Assembly (NCBI GenBank): GCA_016219185.1
Contig: JACRBZ010000095.1
Location: forward strand, 61,748-125,747
Length of the DNA: 64,000 nt
Direction: 5' to 3'
Origin: Deltaproteobacteria bacterium
GTDB lineage: Bacteria; Desulfobacterota; Desulfobacteria; Desulfobacterales; Desulfatirhabdiaceae
Under the pieces are notes generated by a model, which worked only from the letters and a program-made list of their open reading frames with translations, had not been told where the DNA came from and did no database searches. The position numbers and the translations under genes are program-made. Position 1 is the stretch's first letter. Every line of letters starts with the position of its first letter. Shown here in pieces: positions 17,526 through 26,280 of the stretch.

Positions 17526-19085
17526 GTGAACAAAAGCAACGAAACAGCGTACTCTACGGAAGAAATACAAAACTGCATTTCTTTTCTCGAAAACCTGGCC
17601 AAAAACAGCGGCCAGATCGTCAATCTTTCCGAGGCGCAGAGAATCGCCCTCATGACCGCAGCCGGGCAGCTCTCCCGTCCGGATCGACGCGAGCTTAAAA
17701 AACGAAATAAGGAAAAGAACCGGGTTCAACGCCAGGCGATTGTTCAGCACGAGCGCAGTGTTCGGGCCGCCACGGGCATCCGCCTTGCCCGGCAGGCCAG
17801 CGTATTTTCTGCGCCAATGCAGATTCCAGCCCAAATATCAGATGGAACCGCAGTGTTGAACCCGGAAAATAATGATTTAAAATCACCTCGCAATTGCTAT
17901 ATCTGCAAGGCGGAATTTACAAAACTGCATTTCTTTTATGACGCCATGTGCCCGAGTTGTGCGGAGTTTAATTATCAAAAACGCTTTCAGACCGCATCGC
18001 TTCACGGACAGGTGGCGCTGATTACCGGTGCTCGCGTAAAAATCGGCTATCAGGCAACGCTGATGATGCTTCGAGCCGGCGCCAGGGTAATTGCCACCAC
18101 CCGTTTTCCCGTGGATGCCGCCCTGCGATTTGCGGGCGAAAAGGATATTTCCGAGTGGGGCGACCGCCTGCATATTTACGGCCTGGACTTACGGCATACC
18201 CCAAGCGTCGAGATTTTTTCAAGCTATATTGAGCAGAAATATGATCGCCTGGATATACTGATCAATAATGCGGCACAGACGGTCCGAAGACCGCCCGGTT
18301 TTTACACGCATCTGATGGATAATGAAACCAGAGCCATTGATGCGCTGCCGGAAAACGTCCGGTCGCTTCTCGGCCCCTATCATCTCTGCATCAATCAACT
18401 CGGCTCGTTTTCCGCGCCGAATATCGCACTGGAACCCGCGCTTCCGGTAACCTGGAACGGAAAAGCCCCCGGGATCGGCCTGCGGGCCTCGGCGCAACTG
18501 TCGCAGATTCCTTATGCATACGACCACAGCCTGAATGCAGAATCTGTTTTCCCGAAAGGGGAGCTGGATGCCGATCTTCAGCAGGTGGATTTAAGGGAAA
18601 CCAATAGCTGGCGTCTGCGTATAGGTGAAATCCAGACTTCCGAGATGCTTGAAATTCAACTCGTGAATGCCGTGGCGCCTTTTGTGCTGTGCAACCGGCT
18701 GGTGTCGATGATGCGGCGCGACAATACCGGAAAGAAACATATCGTGAACGTGACGGCCATGGAGGGAAAGTTTTTCCGCTTCAAAACAACCGGCCGCCAT
18801 CCGCATACCAATATGGCCAAGGCAGCCCTCAACATGCTGACACATGCATCCGCCGCCGATCTTGCCCGGGACGGGATCTTTATGAATGCCGTGGACACCG
18901 GATGGGTGACGGATGAAGATCCGGCGAAACTGGCATCTTTGAAACAGGAAGTTCACGATTTTCAGCCGCCACTGGACATTGTGGATGGTGCCGCCAGGAT
19001 TTGTGATCCATTTTTTCACGGGATTCTGACCAATACCCATTGGTGCGGGAAATTTCTTAAGGACTACCAACCCATTGATTGGTGA
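17526..19085 (+). CDS. Atypical short-chain dehydrogenase/reductase with N-terminal zinc-ribbon
   Basis: A 519-residue protein in three parts: an N-terminal helical, Lys/Arg-rich region (1-115); a four-Cys zinc-ribbon-like element (C124-x2-C127, C142-x2-C145); and an SDR Rossmann domain from about 160. The nucleotide loop ALITGARVKIGYQ and INNAA at 246-250 are clear. The usual catalytic YxxxK reads T428-x3-K432 (HPHTNMAK), and the catalytic Ser position is NVTAMEG, so normal SDR chemistry is doubtful. About 90 extra residues are inserted before the active-site segment. The GTG start is the only good option; the ribosome site is weak. Function unknown. Confidence 0.72.
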   Translation: MNKSNETAYSTEEIQNCISFLENLAKNSGQIVNLSEAQRIALMTAAGQLSRPDRRELKKRNKEKNRVQRQAIVQHERSVRAATGIRLARQASVFSAPMQIPAQISDGTAVLNPENNDLKSPRNCYICKAEFTKLHFFYDAMCPSCAEFNYQKRFQTASLHGQVALITGARVKIGYQATLMMLRAGARVIATTRFPVDAALRFAGEKDISEWGDRLHIYGLDLRHTPSVEIFSSYIEQKYDRLDILINNAAQTVRRPPGFYTHLMDNETRAIDALPENVRSLLGPYHLCINQLGSFSAPNIALEPALPVTWNGKAPGIGLRASAQLSQIPYAYDHSLNAESVFPKGELDADLQQVDLRETNSWRLRIGEIQTSEMLEIQLVNAVAPFVLCNRLVSMMRRDNTGKKHIVNVTAMEGKFFRFKTTGRHPHTNMAKAALNMLTHASAADLARDGIFMNAVDTGWVTDEDPAKLASLKQEVHDFQPPLDIVDGAARICDPFFHGILTNTHWCGKFLKDYQPIDW

Positions 19086-19147
19086 AGGCCGTTTTTTTTC
19101 TGATCCTTGCTTGACACTTAAGGGCGGTTTTCGTTAAAAGATAATTC

Positions 19148-20623
19148 ATGAAAAAACTTCAGATATCCAAAAAAGTAACCGCCATTCTGGTTTACGGAAG
19201 GCCGCCCCTGGTTTTTGGGGGCCTGTGTTGCGCCATTGCCGTCATGTGGACCCAGAATCCGATTCTGTATACCCTGGGTGTTGTCTTTCTGTTCACGGCC
19301 ATGGCCTTTGATCTGGTGGACGGCTGGTTTGCCGCGCGCTTCCAGCCCCATCCCACCCTGGCGCACCTGGCCGATCGCATCATGGACAAGGTGGTGTACG
19401 CCATCATTTTTCCGCTGGTAGCCGTGGGAATGATGTGGCGCCTGGTTTATATCACGCCTGATTTTCAGAAAATCGATCTGATGCACGCCATTTTCATCCT
19501 GCTTTTATGTATCATTGTGTTGATCCGTGACAGCTTTGCCCATTTTATTCGCGGATTCACCCAAGGAAAGGGGCCCGGGCCGGAGAACAGCGAGTTCACC
19601 CGGCTGCGGACGGTCGTGGCGGCGCCGGTGGCTGCCCTGCTTTACGCCACAGCTTTTTACATCCCCGAAGGACCGCCTTCCAGGCTGTATTTCTGGATTT
19701 CATGGCTGGGCAACCTGCCGCTCAAGGGACTATTTGTCATCGAAATCATTTTTTTGGTGATCAATTTCGGCTCCATTGCCAGGTATTGCCGAAAATACGG
19801 CACAGCCTTCCTGGATGAGCTTTGCCTGGGCAACGAGACCCTGCGTCGCCGCATTTTGTCCACGTTCCCGAACGGCCTGACGGTGATGAATGCCATCATG
19901 GGGCTGCTGTCTGTCTGGTTCGCCAATCAGGGCCGGGTCCGGGAAGCATATCTGCTATTGATCGGTGCTGCGATTTTCGATAAACTGGACGGCGCCATGG
20001 CCCGAAAACTCGGGCTTACCGAACCGCCGGTCGGAGGTGTAAAGCCCCCCCGCTTTCAATTGGGCGGGATCCTGGATGATATATCCGATGGCATCAGCTT
20101 TTGCATCGTACCGGCCTGGATTTATTACCTGGTCTTGTCCCGTTCGGATGTTCCGGTCATCTCCGATCTGCCCGTTGTCTGGATTGCCCTGATTTATGCG
20201 GTGATGGGAATCGTCCGATTGATTTATTTTACCCTGGATACGTCCCCCATTCCGGGCTTTTTCAAGGGAATGCCCACGCCGGCCGCGGCGCTTCTGGTGA
20301 CCGCACCCCTGATCATGTTCAGCCAGGCCATTCAGGACTGTCCGGGCACCATCGGCTTCTGGGGCTATATCGCCACTGTCGCCATGGTGCTGGCGGCAGT
20401 AGCGATGAATGTTTATCCGGTACGGTATCTTCATCTCGGGCGTTTCATGGACCAGAGTACCTGGTTCAGGCGCACCAGCATCATTTTGCTGTTGGTGGCG
20501 GTGTTCAGCCCGTATCTGGGCTATATCTGCTTGTTGTATCTATTGCTGTACCTGCTTTCTCCCGTTTTTACCCGGCGGATTCTGCCATCCAGGACCGTGG
20601 AAAAATCCAAACAAGATGGATGA
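19148..20623 (+). CDS. Tandem CDP-alcohol phosphatidyltransferase membrane protein
   Basis: A 491-residue membrane protein with two CDP-alcohol phosphotransferase domains. Domain 1 has D55-x2-D58-G ... D76-x3-D80 but Ala where the motif normally has Arg and the central Gly. Domain 2 (from about 278) has DKLDGAMARKLG, then about 19 rather than 8 residues, then GGILDDISD, keeping all four Asp. Such enzymes transfer a phospho-alcohol from CDP-diacylglycerol or CDP-alcohol to make phospholipids. Domain 2 looks like the active, PssA-like half; domain 1 may be degenerate. Neighbouring genes give no pathway. Confidence 0.78.
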   Translation: MKKLQISKKVTAILVYGRPPLVFGGLCCAIAVMWTQNPILYTLGVVFLFTAMAFDLVDGWFAARFQPHPTLAHLADRIMDKVVYAIIFPLVAVGMMWRLVYITPDFQKIDLMHAIFILLLCIIVLIRDSFAHFIRGFTQGKGPGPENSEFTRLRTVVAAPVAALLYATAFYIPEGPPSRLYFWISWLGNLPLKGLFVIEIIFLVINFGSIARYCRKYGTAFLDELCLGNETLRRRILSTFPNGLTVMNAIMGLLSVWFANQGRVREAYLLLIGAAIFDKLDGAMARKLGLTEPPVGGVKPPRFQLGGILDDISDGISFCIVPAWIYYLVLSRSDVPVISDLPVVWIALIYAVMGIVRLIYFTLDTSPIPGFFKGMPTPAAALLVTAPLIMFSQAIQDCPGTIGFWGYIATVAMVLAAVAMNVYPVRYLHLGRFMDQSTWFRRTSIILLLVAVFSPYLGYICLLYLLLYLLSPVFTRRILPSRTVEKSKQDG

Positions 20624-20714
20624 GACTCGCTGCTGGAAACGCTTTCAGCCGATCCCCCTTGCCTCTTTGGCTGCGGTGCGGGCCCGAGATCGGAAATGGT
20701 TTTAAACCGCTCGG

Positions 20715-21644
20715 TTAAACGGCGACAATTCTCACTTGAATACTGACCGGATCGAAAACCATGTGCATGCCAAGATGCTCGAAAAATCGGGTTGATCCAT
20801 AGATGATATGCCAGTTTGTCCGGTCAATGTCAAAGTGCGCCTCTGCCGCCAGCCCGTTATCCGCCGTCCGGGTGACGGTAGCCTGAAATCGCTGATCGAC
20901 CTTTATGCCTCTTAACTCCAGCGTTCCATGGATCTGGCAGTTCGGGGAAGTCAGAAAGGGTTCTTCGGTAATTTTTGCGCCTGAAAAGCTGAATCGGGCC
21001 GATGGAAAGACCTGGGTGAAAAAGAAGTCATCGGAGTTCAGATGAGCAATCAAAACCGGCTGAAGCTCATTGCCTTCAAGATTCGTGTTTTTGATTGATT
21101 TCATGTCGATGTCAAATGCGCCGCTGACCGTGCCGTCTTTCACCGCAACCGTTCCGCTTTGGATTGCAATTGTGCCGAAGTGCCGGTTACCGGCATTCCT
21201 TCCGGTCCACTCGATGATGCTCTGATCCGTATCCACGTGGTATGTCCGGTCCGCCAGTTCGAGCAGGGTACCCGGGGTGTCGGGCTCATCCGGCAACACG
21301 CCTTCGAGATGCCTGCCGGATGTTTGCCAGTCCTCAATGCCGCCTTTTAAAACACTGACGTGTCGGTATCCGCTTCGAGCGAGCTTTTCCGCTGCCGTCT
21401 GTGCGTCCATCGATCTGATGCTGGAGCCATAGAGAATGATTTCGGCATGTTTGTCCGTTGTGATGCCTGCAATTTGTTCCATGAACGAGACTTCAAAAAC
21501 GCAGGCATTTTTCGCGTTCGGAAGATGTCGTTTTTGATAATGGATTTTCGTTAACGTATCGATCAGGTGAAAATCCTTGCGTGCTTCCATCCAAGTAAAG
21601 AGCTGATCCGGAGAAATTTCCTTGAACCCGTTGACCTTTTCCAT
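20715..21644 (-). CDS. Rhodanese-like domain fused to a YceI-like domain
   Basis: A 309-residue cytoplasmic fusion. Residues 1-115 form a rhodanese fold (FHLIDTLTKIHYQKRHLPNA, EIILYGSSIRSMDA, VSVLKGGIEDW), but the active-site Cys is replaced by Gly73 in LYGSS. Residues 130-305 match the YceI lipocalin-like family (YHVDTDQSIIEWTGR, VSGAFDIDMKSI, FFFTQVFPSARFSF), which binds isoprenoid or other amphiphilic ligands. There is no signal peptide, unlike many YceI proteins. The ribosome site AGGGGGT precedes the ATG. Likely a binding or sensing protein rather than a sulfurtransferase. Confidence 0.8.
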   Translation of the reverse strand: MEKVNGFKEISPDQLFTWMEARKDFHLIDTLTKIHYQKRHLPNAKNACVFEVSFMEQIAGITTDKHAEIILYGSSIRSMDAQTAAEKLARSGYRHVSVLKGGIEDWQTSGRHLEGVLPDEPDTPGTLLELADRTYHVDTDQSIIEWTGRNAGNRHFGTIAIQSGTVAVKDGTVSGAFDIDMKSIKNTNLEGNELQPVLIAHLNSDDFFFTQVFPSARFSFSGAKITEEPFLTSPNCQIHGTLELRGIKVDQRFQATVTRTADNGLAAEAHFDIDRTNWHIIYGSTRFFEHLGMHMVFDPVSIQVRIVAV

Positions 21645-21665
21645 GTTGCACCCCCTGTTTTCGTC

Positions 21666-22067
21666 TTAATCATAATACCTGGCCTCGATGCGGTTGGCAT
21701 CGGGGTCTCGAAAATATACGGATGTTCCGTTGCCGTGAGCGCCCCACCTGGAAACAGGACCCTCTTCAATCGGTATGCCGAAGGATGCCAGCCGATCACA
21801 AAGGGTGTGCCATCCGTCTTTTTCAAGGGACAGGCAGAAGTGGTTGAGATTGGTGATGCCTTCCGAAGCTTCGATCGAAGCCCACAGGGCCCTGGGGAAA
21901 AGATCGATAATCGTGTCGGCGTCAATTCTGACCGAAGCAAAGGGGACTTTTCCCTGGCGGTATTCGCCGAGCCGTTCCGCGGGAAGTTGCAGTACCGTAT
22001 GGTAGAAATGAATCATTTCGGCCTCATTTTTCATATTCAGGGCAAGGTGATCCAATCGTATTTGCAT
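21666..22067 (-). CDS. VOC-family (glyoxalase/bleomycin-resistance-like) protein
   Basis: A 133-residue vicinal-oxygen-chelate protein with two beta-alpha-beta repeats. H7 (LDHLALNM), His in NLNHFCLSL and the C-terminal Glu in DPDANRIEARYY are the probable metal ligands. The family covers glyoxalases, dioxygenases and antibiotic-binding proteins; the exact reaction cannot be inferred. A GGAGG site precedes the ATG. It lies 21 bases upstream of the rhodanese-YceI gene in the same direction, so the two are probably cotranscribed. Confidence 0.82.
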   Translation of the reverse strand: MQIRLDHLALNMKNEAEMIHFYHTVLQLPAERLGEYRQGKVPFASVRIDADTIIDLFPRALWASIEASEGITNLNHFCLSLEKDGWHTLCDRLASFGIPIEEGPVSRWGAHGNGTSVYFRDPDANRIEARYYD

Positions 22068-22135
22068 CGGTTTCCTCCGTAATTGTTTAATCCGATAATG
22101 GGCGATTCATCGGCCCTATCCGAACGGGCAATGAA

Positions 22136-22156
22136 TTTCGGACCTGTGGTCCGAAA
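22136..22156 (-). terminator. Hairpin downstream of the DUF523-DUF1722 gene
   Basis: TTTCGGACC (22136-22144) and GGTCCGAAA (22148-22156) form a perfect 9-bp stem with a 3-base loop, eleven bases after the stop of the minus-strand gene. Only TTCATT follows, so it is a weak intrinsic terminator or an mRNA-end hairpin. Confidence 0.45.
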
Positions 22157-22166
22157 CGTTCTCTGC

Positions 22167-23114
22167 TCAGGCATGATTCCTGAGTTTTAAGGCTGTGGGA
22201 TGCGGATTCAGGAACACCTGCAGTTTCAGATACGGCTCGCAGGTTTTACGCACGTAATGGTTCAAAAGTGTCACCGGCACGATCAGCGGCACGAACGCGT
22301 TGCGGTAGAGATCGAATATTTCAAGTATCTCCTGCTTCTCATCGGAACTGAGCCGGTTCTTGAAATAGCCGAGGATGTGCTCAAGCACGTTCAGGTTTTT
22401 CTTCAGCGTCGATTTCATGCGCAGCGTCTCGATGAGAAGGTTTTCATATCGCGCATAAACCGCTACAGGCATCTGCCCGCCATCGGCCACGAGTTTTCCC
22501 ATCAATCCGGCCCTGGCAGGGCTATGGGAAAGCATGAGCAGCTTGTGCCGGGCGTGGAAATCAACAAGGTTCTTCATACTCTTGCCCTGAGCCAGTGTTT
22601 CCCGCCAGCGCTTCAGGGTGAAAATCTGTTCGATGAAGGCCTCGCGCAGTTTGGGATCGTTCAACCGCCCTTCTTCTTCTGTCGGCAGCAGGGGAAAATG
22701 TCGGGTGAAGGCCCGTGCGAACAGACCCATTCCTTTCTTTTCCGCAATGCCCTTCGGATTGTAGACCTTGACCCGCATGAGGCCGCTGCTGGGGGAGTTA
22801 CTCTTGAAAATAAAACCGCAAAGGTTTTCCTTTTCGAGTTCCCGGACACGTTTTTCGGCCCATAAAGCCATGCGATCGGTATGGTCGATGTTGCTGCGAT
22901 AAGTGACGAGGCGCGGATTTTCCGGGTCACCGACCAGGCGAAATGTCTCCCGGGGGATGGGGAAACCAGCTTCCACCTCGGGGCAGACCGGAACGAAATC
23001 CAGGTATTCGCCCAGCGTGTTCGTGATGTAATGGTCGTGCTTGTGGCCGCCGTCAAACCGGACCCGCTGCCCGATAAGACAGGCACTGACGCCGATCCTG
23101 ATCTTATCGTCCAT
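22167..23114 (-). CDS. DUF523 (TudS-like) plus DUF1722 protein, YbgA-type
   Basis: A 315-residue two-domain protein. The N-terminal DUF523 domain (about 5-150) contains VSACLIG, VPVCPEVEAGFP and LCGFIFKSNSPSSG. Its three Cys (C12, C44, C99) match the positions that in TudS thiouracil desulfurases hold a 4Fe-4S cluster. The C-terminal DUF1722 domain (about 185-305, with FHARHKLLMLSHSP) resembles YbgA. The domain combination is common in bacteria. Desulfuration of thiolated bases is the best family-based guess for the first half. A gene for a TfoX-like protein lies just upstream. Confidence 0.8.
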   Translation of the reverse strand: MDDKIRIGVSACLIGQRVRFDGGHKHDHYITNTLGEYLDFVPVCPEVEAGFPIPRETFRLVGDPENPRLVTYRSNIDHTDRMALWAEKRVRELEKENLCGFIFKSNSPSSGLMRVKVYNPKGIAEKKGMGLFARAFTRHFPLLPTEEEGRLNDPKLREAFIEQIFTLKRWRETLAQGKSMKNLVDFHARHKLLMLSHSPARAGLMGKLVADGGQMPVAVYARYENLLIETLRMKSTLKKNLNVLEHILGYFKNRLSSDEKQEILEIFDLYRNAFVPLIVPVTLLNHYVRKTCEPYLKLQVFLNPHPTALKLRNHA

Positions 23115-23138
23115 TTGATAATGGCATCCCTGGAGGTT

Positions 23139-23468
23139 TCAAGTTTGTTTCGAGGGAAGACTCTCGGCAAACGTTCTGGCCTTTTCAAGCCACTGGTCAA
23201 GGTATTGCCCCTCGAATCCTTCTTTCTCCACCATGACCCAGCCCTTCATCGGTTTTCCCGTTACATCAAAGGGTCTCACGTACGGCTCTTCCAGTGCCCT
23301 TTTGCCTTGTTCCTCTCCAAGACGCAAAACAAGGCAGTCTTTGTATACCCCGCATATCATGTTTCCGTTGATGAGGTGACAGGTTCCGCCAAACATCTTT
23401 TTTCGAGTGGCGTTCCAGCCGGATAACGCGCGGATGATACGTGAATCGAGTGCTTCACTGTAAGGCAT
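23139..23468 (-). CDS. TfoX N-terminal domain protein
   Basis: A 109-residue protein consisting of a TfoX/Sxy N-terminal domain only. The KKMFGGTCHLINGNMICGVYKD segment (here KKMFGGTCHLI and MICGVYKDCLVLRLG) is characteristic. Full-length TfoX controls competence genes in gammaproteobacteria, but stand-alone N-terminal domains are widespread and their role is unknown, so no competence function is inferred. It sits 24 bases upstream of the DUF523-DUF1722 gene on the same strand. Confidence 0.82.
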   Translation of the reverse strand: MPYSEALDSRIIRALSGWNATRKKMFGGTCHLINGNMICGVYKDCLVLRLGEEQGKRALEEPYVRPFDVTGKPMKGWVMVEKEGFEGQYLDQWLEKARTFAESLPSKQT

Positions 23469-23559
23469 GAGTGTTCTCCATGACGACAGTTGTCTGTTGT
23501 GTCACATTCTTATTATCGCAACGGGACAACGGATGCAAAGGTATTATCGAAAAATGATA

Positions 23560-24168
23560 TTAGGTTGCGATCAGCGATCCTGCCAGAAACGTGCCGGAAA
23601 TGCAGATACTCTGTAAATCAAGAAACTGCTCGGCAGACCGCTTGAACAAAATGGCGCATTGGGCCGGGAACTCTGGGTCGCGGTCGTTGAAACGAAGAAA
23701 GACCGGAATCTTCGGCAGGGCGCTGAATTTCACGCAAAGATCATACGAGGCGTCGTCATCAGCATGTAAAATTCCTTTGAGTTTTTTGCACCGCGCTTCA
23801 AGAGCGGAAATATTGCCGCCGAACGCACCGGCAATAAGTTTTTGGGTGTTTTCAACGAAGTATCCGGTGAGGGGACCCGATGCCCCGAATTCGCGAAAGG
23901 TTACCAGTTCTTCACCGCCCGAGGGCGTTTCCCGGGGGCAGCTCAGCACATATTGACACAGAACCACCTCCAGGGCCGGATTGATTTCTCCGCCTGCCAT
24001 GTCCGTTACGCCGGATCGTGAAACCCTGTGGGGAATTCCAAAAAATGGGATCAGCAGATCGTTTCCCAGAATCTTGGCGCCGAGCAACATTTTTACCGCC
24101 GGATAATCAATTCCCGACAACTGTTTCCGAAGCGCCGAGTAGGTTGTCTCAAAATCGGGCTTTAGCAT
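23560..24168 (-). CDS. DUF3786 family protein
   Basis: A 202-residue protein matching, from memory, the DUF3786 family common in strict anaerobes such as sulfate reducers, acetogens and methanogens. Typical features are the C-terminal FPAQCAILFKRSAEQFLDLQSI segment (seen as EFPAQCAILFKRSAEQFLDL) and the FREFGASGPLTGYF stretch. Function is unknown. Its start overlaps the end of the small upstream gene by 7 bases, suggesting translational coupling. Confidence 0.72.
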   Translation of the reverse strand: MLKPDFETTYSALRKQLSGIDYPAVKMLLGAKILGNDLLIPFFGIPHRVSRSGVTDMAGGEINPALEVVLCQYVLSCPRETPSGGEELVTFREFGASGPLTGYFVENTQKLIAGAFGGNISALEARCKKLKGILHADDDASYDLCVKFSALPKIPVFLRFNDRDPEFPAQCAILFKRSAEQFLDLQSICISGTFLAGSLIAT

Positions 24169-24356
24169 AGATCCGCATTCCGTTTTTCTTTTAATTCGCT
24201 TATCTGTTTCAGCAGATCATCGTATTGATCTTCCAATCCCAGGAGATCCATCATCACCGGCGGTTTGACCGAGTGGGCCGGCAGCCGCTTTCGGGTCTCG
24301 GTGATTGCCGCATCCAGTGCGCAAAGCTGCTGTTCAAGTTCCAGTAATTGGTTCAT
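24162..24356 (-). CDS. Small coiled-coil hypothetical protein
   Basis: A 64-residue, charged, largely helical protein (heptad-like LLELEQQLCALDAAITETRKRL and LEDQYDDLLKQISELKEKR). I do not recognise a family. Its stop overlaps the start of the DUF3786 gene by 7 bases, which supports it being a real coupled gene rather than chance. A ribosome site is present (GAAAAGGAAAA ahead of the ATG). The 229-bp gap upstream holds nothing I can identify. Confidence 0.6.
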   Translation of the reverse strand: MNQLLELEQQLCALDAAITETRKRLPAHSVKPPVMMDLLGLEDQYDDLLKQISELKEKRNADLC

Positions 24357-24585
24357 GTCGTTTTCCTTTTCTGAAGAGGGCTTTTACGTTTCATGGCTCC
24401 AATTCCTACCCCGCAATGCGCATGAATGCATTGACATAAGTCAATTCCGACGACTGCAATGTGATGGGCCTTATCACCTCTCTCTATGCGAATCGGACAT
24501 GCTGGAATGACAGCCGTCCGACGAGCGTCGCATAATTTGTCGAAATAACGATAGAACGCTTATTCGTTTTATTTTGAAAGGATTT

Positions 24586-26025
24586 TTACTGGCTGGACTT
24601 TGTCTGTGAAACGTTTGTGTTCCAGGTTTGATCGATGTTTTGGGTCAGTTGGATGCCGTATTTTCTCATTCGGTTCCAAACGGTCATGCGGTGGACTCCC
24701 AGAAGCTTGGCGGTCTGGCTTTTGTTGCCGTTGCACAGGCACAGGGTCTCCAGGAGGGCTGTTTTTTCCGCGGATTCATTTTCGAGTGCGGATGCCGTGG
24801 TGACCGTACCTGACAAGCTGGCGGATTTGAGTTCTTCCGGCAATGGTATGTAAGCCGGAATGTGTTCCAATCTGATAATCCCCGGCGGGGCGATACAGAA
24901 GGCATATTCCAGCACGCTCTTGAGTTCGCGGATATTGCCGGGCCAACGATAGTTCATAAGAAGGTTCATCAGATCGGGGGCAACCCCAACAATGGCCTTG
25001 TTGTTCTTGGTTCGCAGCTCATGGATAAAGGCTTCCGCCAGTACGGGAATATCCTCGCGCCGCTCTCTTAAAGGGGGCAGATGAATGGGAACCACATTGA
25101 TGCGGAAAAAGAGATCTTCCCGAAAAAGTCCCTGAGAAATCATTTCCATCAGGTTGCGGTTCGTGGCGGTGATAACGCGTACATCCGCATGCACCGAACG
25201 GTTGTCTCCAACACGTTCGAATTTTTTTAGTTCCAGCACCCTTAAAAGCATGGCCTGAACCGACAAGGAAATATCACCGATCTCATCCAGAAAAATATCA
25301 CCCCCATGGGCAGCCTCGAAACGTCCGATTCGGTGACGGTAAGCTCCGGTAAAGGCGCCTTTGGTATGGCCGAAGAGTTCGCTTTCACAAAGGGACGAGT
25401 TCAAAGCGGCACAGTTGAATTTGACGAATGGGCCTTCCCGGCGGCGACCGAGTTCGTGGATGGCCTGAGCCACCAGTTCCTTGCCGGTGCCGCTTTCACC
25501 TGTGATGATGACAGGCGCGTCACTATCGGCAACCTTTGCGATGATCTGGTAGATGGCCTTCATGGGGGCGCTTCTTCCGATCATGCCGAAAAAACCCGTC
25601 TCCTGGTTCAGGCGGCTTTCCAGCTCGAATATCTTCTGGTCCTTTTTGTCCAATTCGCTGATATCGATGAAGGTTTCCAGGGCACCTACGATCTCTCCGT
25701 CGTCATCTTTAAGAACCAAGGCATTTTTGGATACGGAGACATAGGTTCCGTCCTTGCGTGTCAGCAGGCAGCGTTTATTTTTAACTTTCCCCACTTCAAA
25801 AAGCATGCACCAGTTTTCCTTGCTGTCAAAGCGAGACTTGTCGCAAACGTCGCACCCTAGAATCGTACAGTCGGCGCCGATAAGCTCGTTCCGGGAAAAC
25901 CCGGTAATGGCTTCCATATCATGGTTTGCGGTCAGAATCACGCCGTCTTCACTGACAACCATTAACCCATTGCCGATGGCGTTAAGCACCTCGTCTTCAC
26001 AAATATGCTGTATATGTGCATTCAT
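24586..26025 (-). CDS. PAS-domain sigma-54-dependent transcriptional activator
   Basis: A 479-residue enhancer-binding protein: PAS domain (about 10-130, with Cys-rich GADCTILGCDVCDKS), AAA+ domain with Walker A GESGTGKE and an intact GHTKGAFTGA sigma-54 loop, and a C-terminal Fis-type helix-turn-helix (GNKSQTAKLLGVHRMTVWNRM). It activates sigma-54 promoters after sensing through PAS, where the Cys cluster may hold an Fe-S or metal cofactor. No receiver domain is present. It is divergent from the roadblock module across a 789-bp gap in which I found no convincing -24/-12 site, so its target is unknown. Confidence 0.9.
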   Translation of the reverse strand: MNAHIQHICEDEVLNAIGNGLMVVSEDGVILTANHDMEAITGFSRNELIGADCTILGCDVCDKSRFDSKENWCMLFEVGKVKNKRCLLTRKDGTYVSVSKNALVLKDDDGEIVGALETFIDISELDKKDQKIFELESRLNQETGFFGMIGRSAPMKAIYQIIAKVADSDAPVIITGESGTGKELVAQAIHELGRRREGPFVKFNCAALNSSLCESELFGHTKGAFTGAYRHRIGRFEAAHGGDIFLDEIGDISLSVQAMLLRVLELKKFERVGDNRSVHADVRVITATNRNLMEMISQGLFREDLFFRINVVPIHLPPLRERREDIPVLAEAFIHELRTKNNKAIVGVAPDLMNLLMNYRWPGNIRELKSVLEYAFCIAPPGIIRLEHIPAYIPLPEELKSASLSGTVTTASALENESAEKTALLETLCLCNGNKSQTAKLLGVHRMTVWNRMRKYGIQLTQNIDQTWNTNVSQTKSSQ

Positions 26026-26262
26026 CAGAATATCATCTCCTTTACATTAAACCTGAATTATCACCGCTACACAGGCTCATGAGCAAAAATGGGGCCATTT
26101 GTGTACCCGTTAAGAAAATTTCGACATGGCCCAATGCCTGAGATATGCAAGCCTTGGACTTCAATTCTTAACTTTGGAGGGGGGCGCTTCCGTGTTCATC
26201 TGGCAAATTAATTTGAAGATATCGGAAGAATGGGGCAATGAATACATCGATATGTTATCATG

Positions 26263-26280
26263 TGTCAATATAAATTGACA
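26263..26280. promoter_or_regulatory. Perfect 7-bp inverted repeat, possible operator
   Basis: TGTCAAT-ATAA-ATTGACA is a perfect palindrome with a four-base spacer. On the minus strand its TTGACA half could serve as a -35 element for the PAS/sigma-54 activator gene, so a protein bound there would interfere with transcription. A related sequence (TGACAATTATTTGACA) is found about 20 bases away. The binding protein is unknown. Confidence 0.5.
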
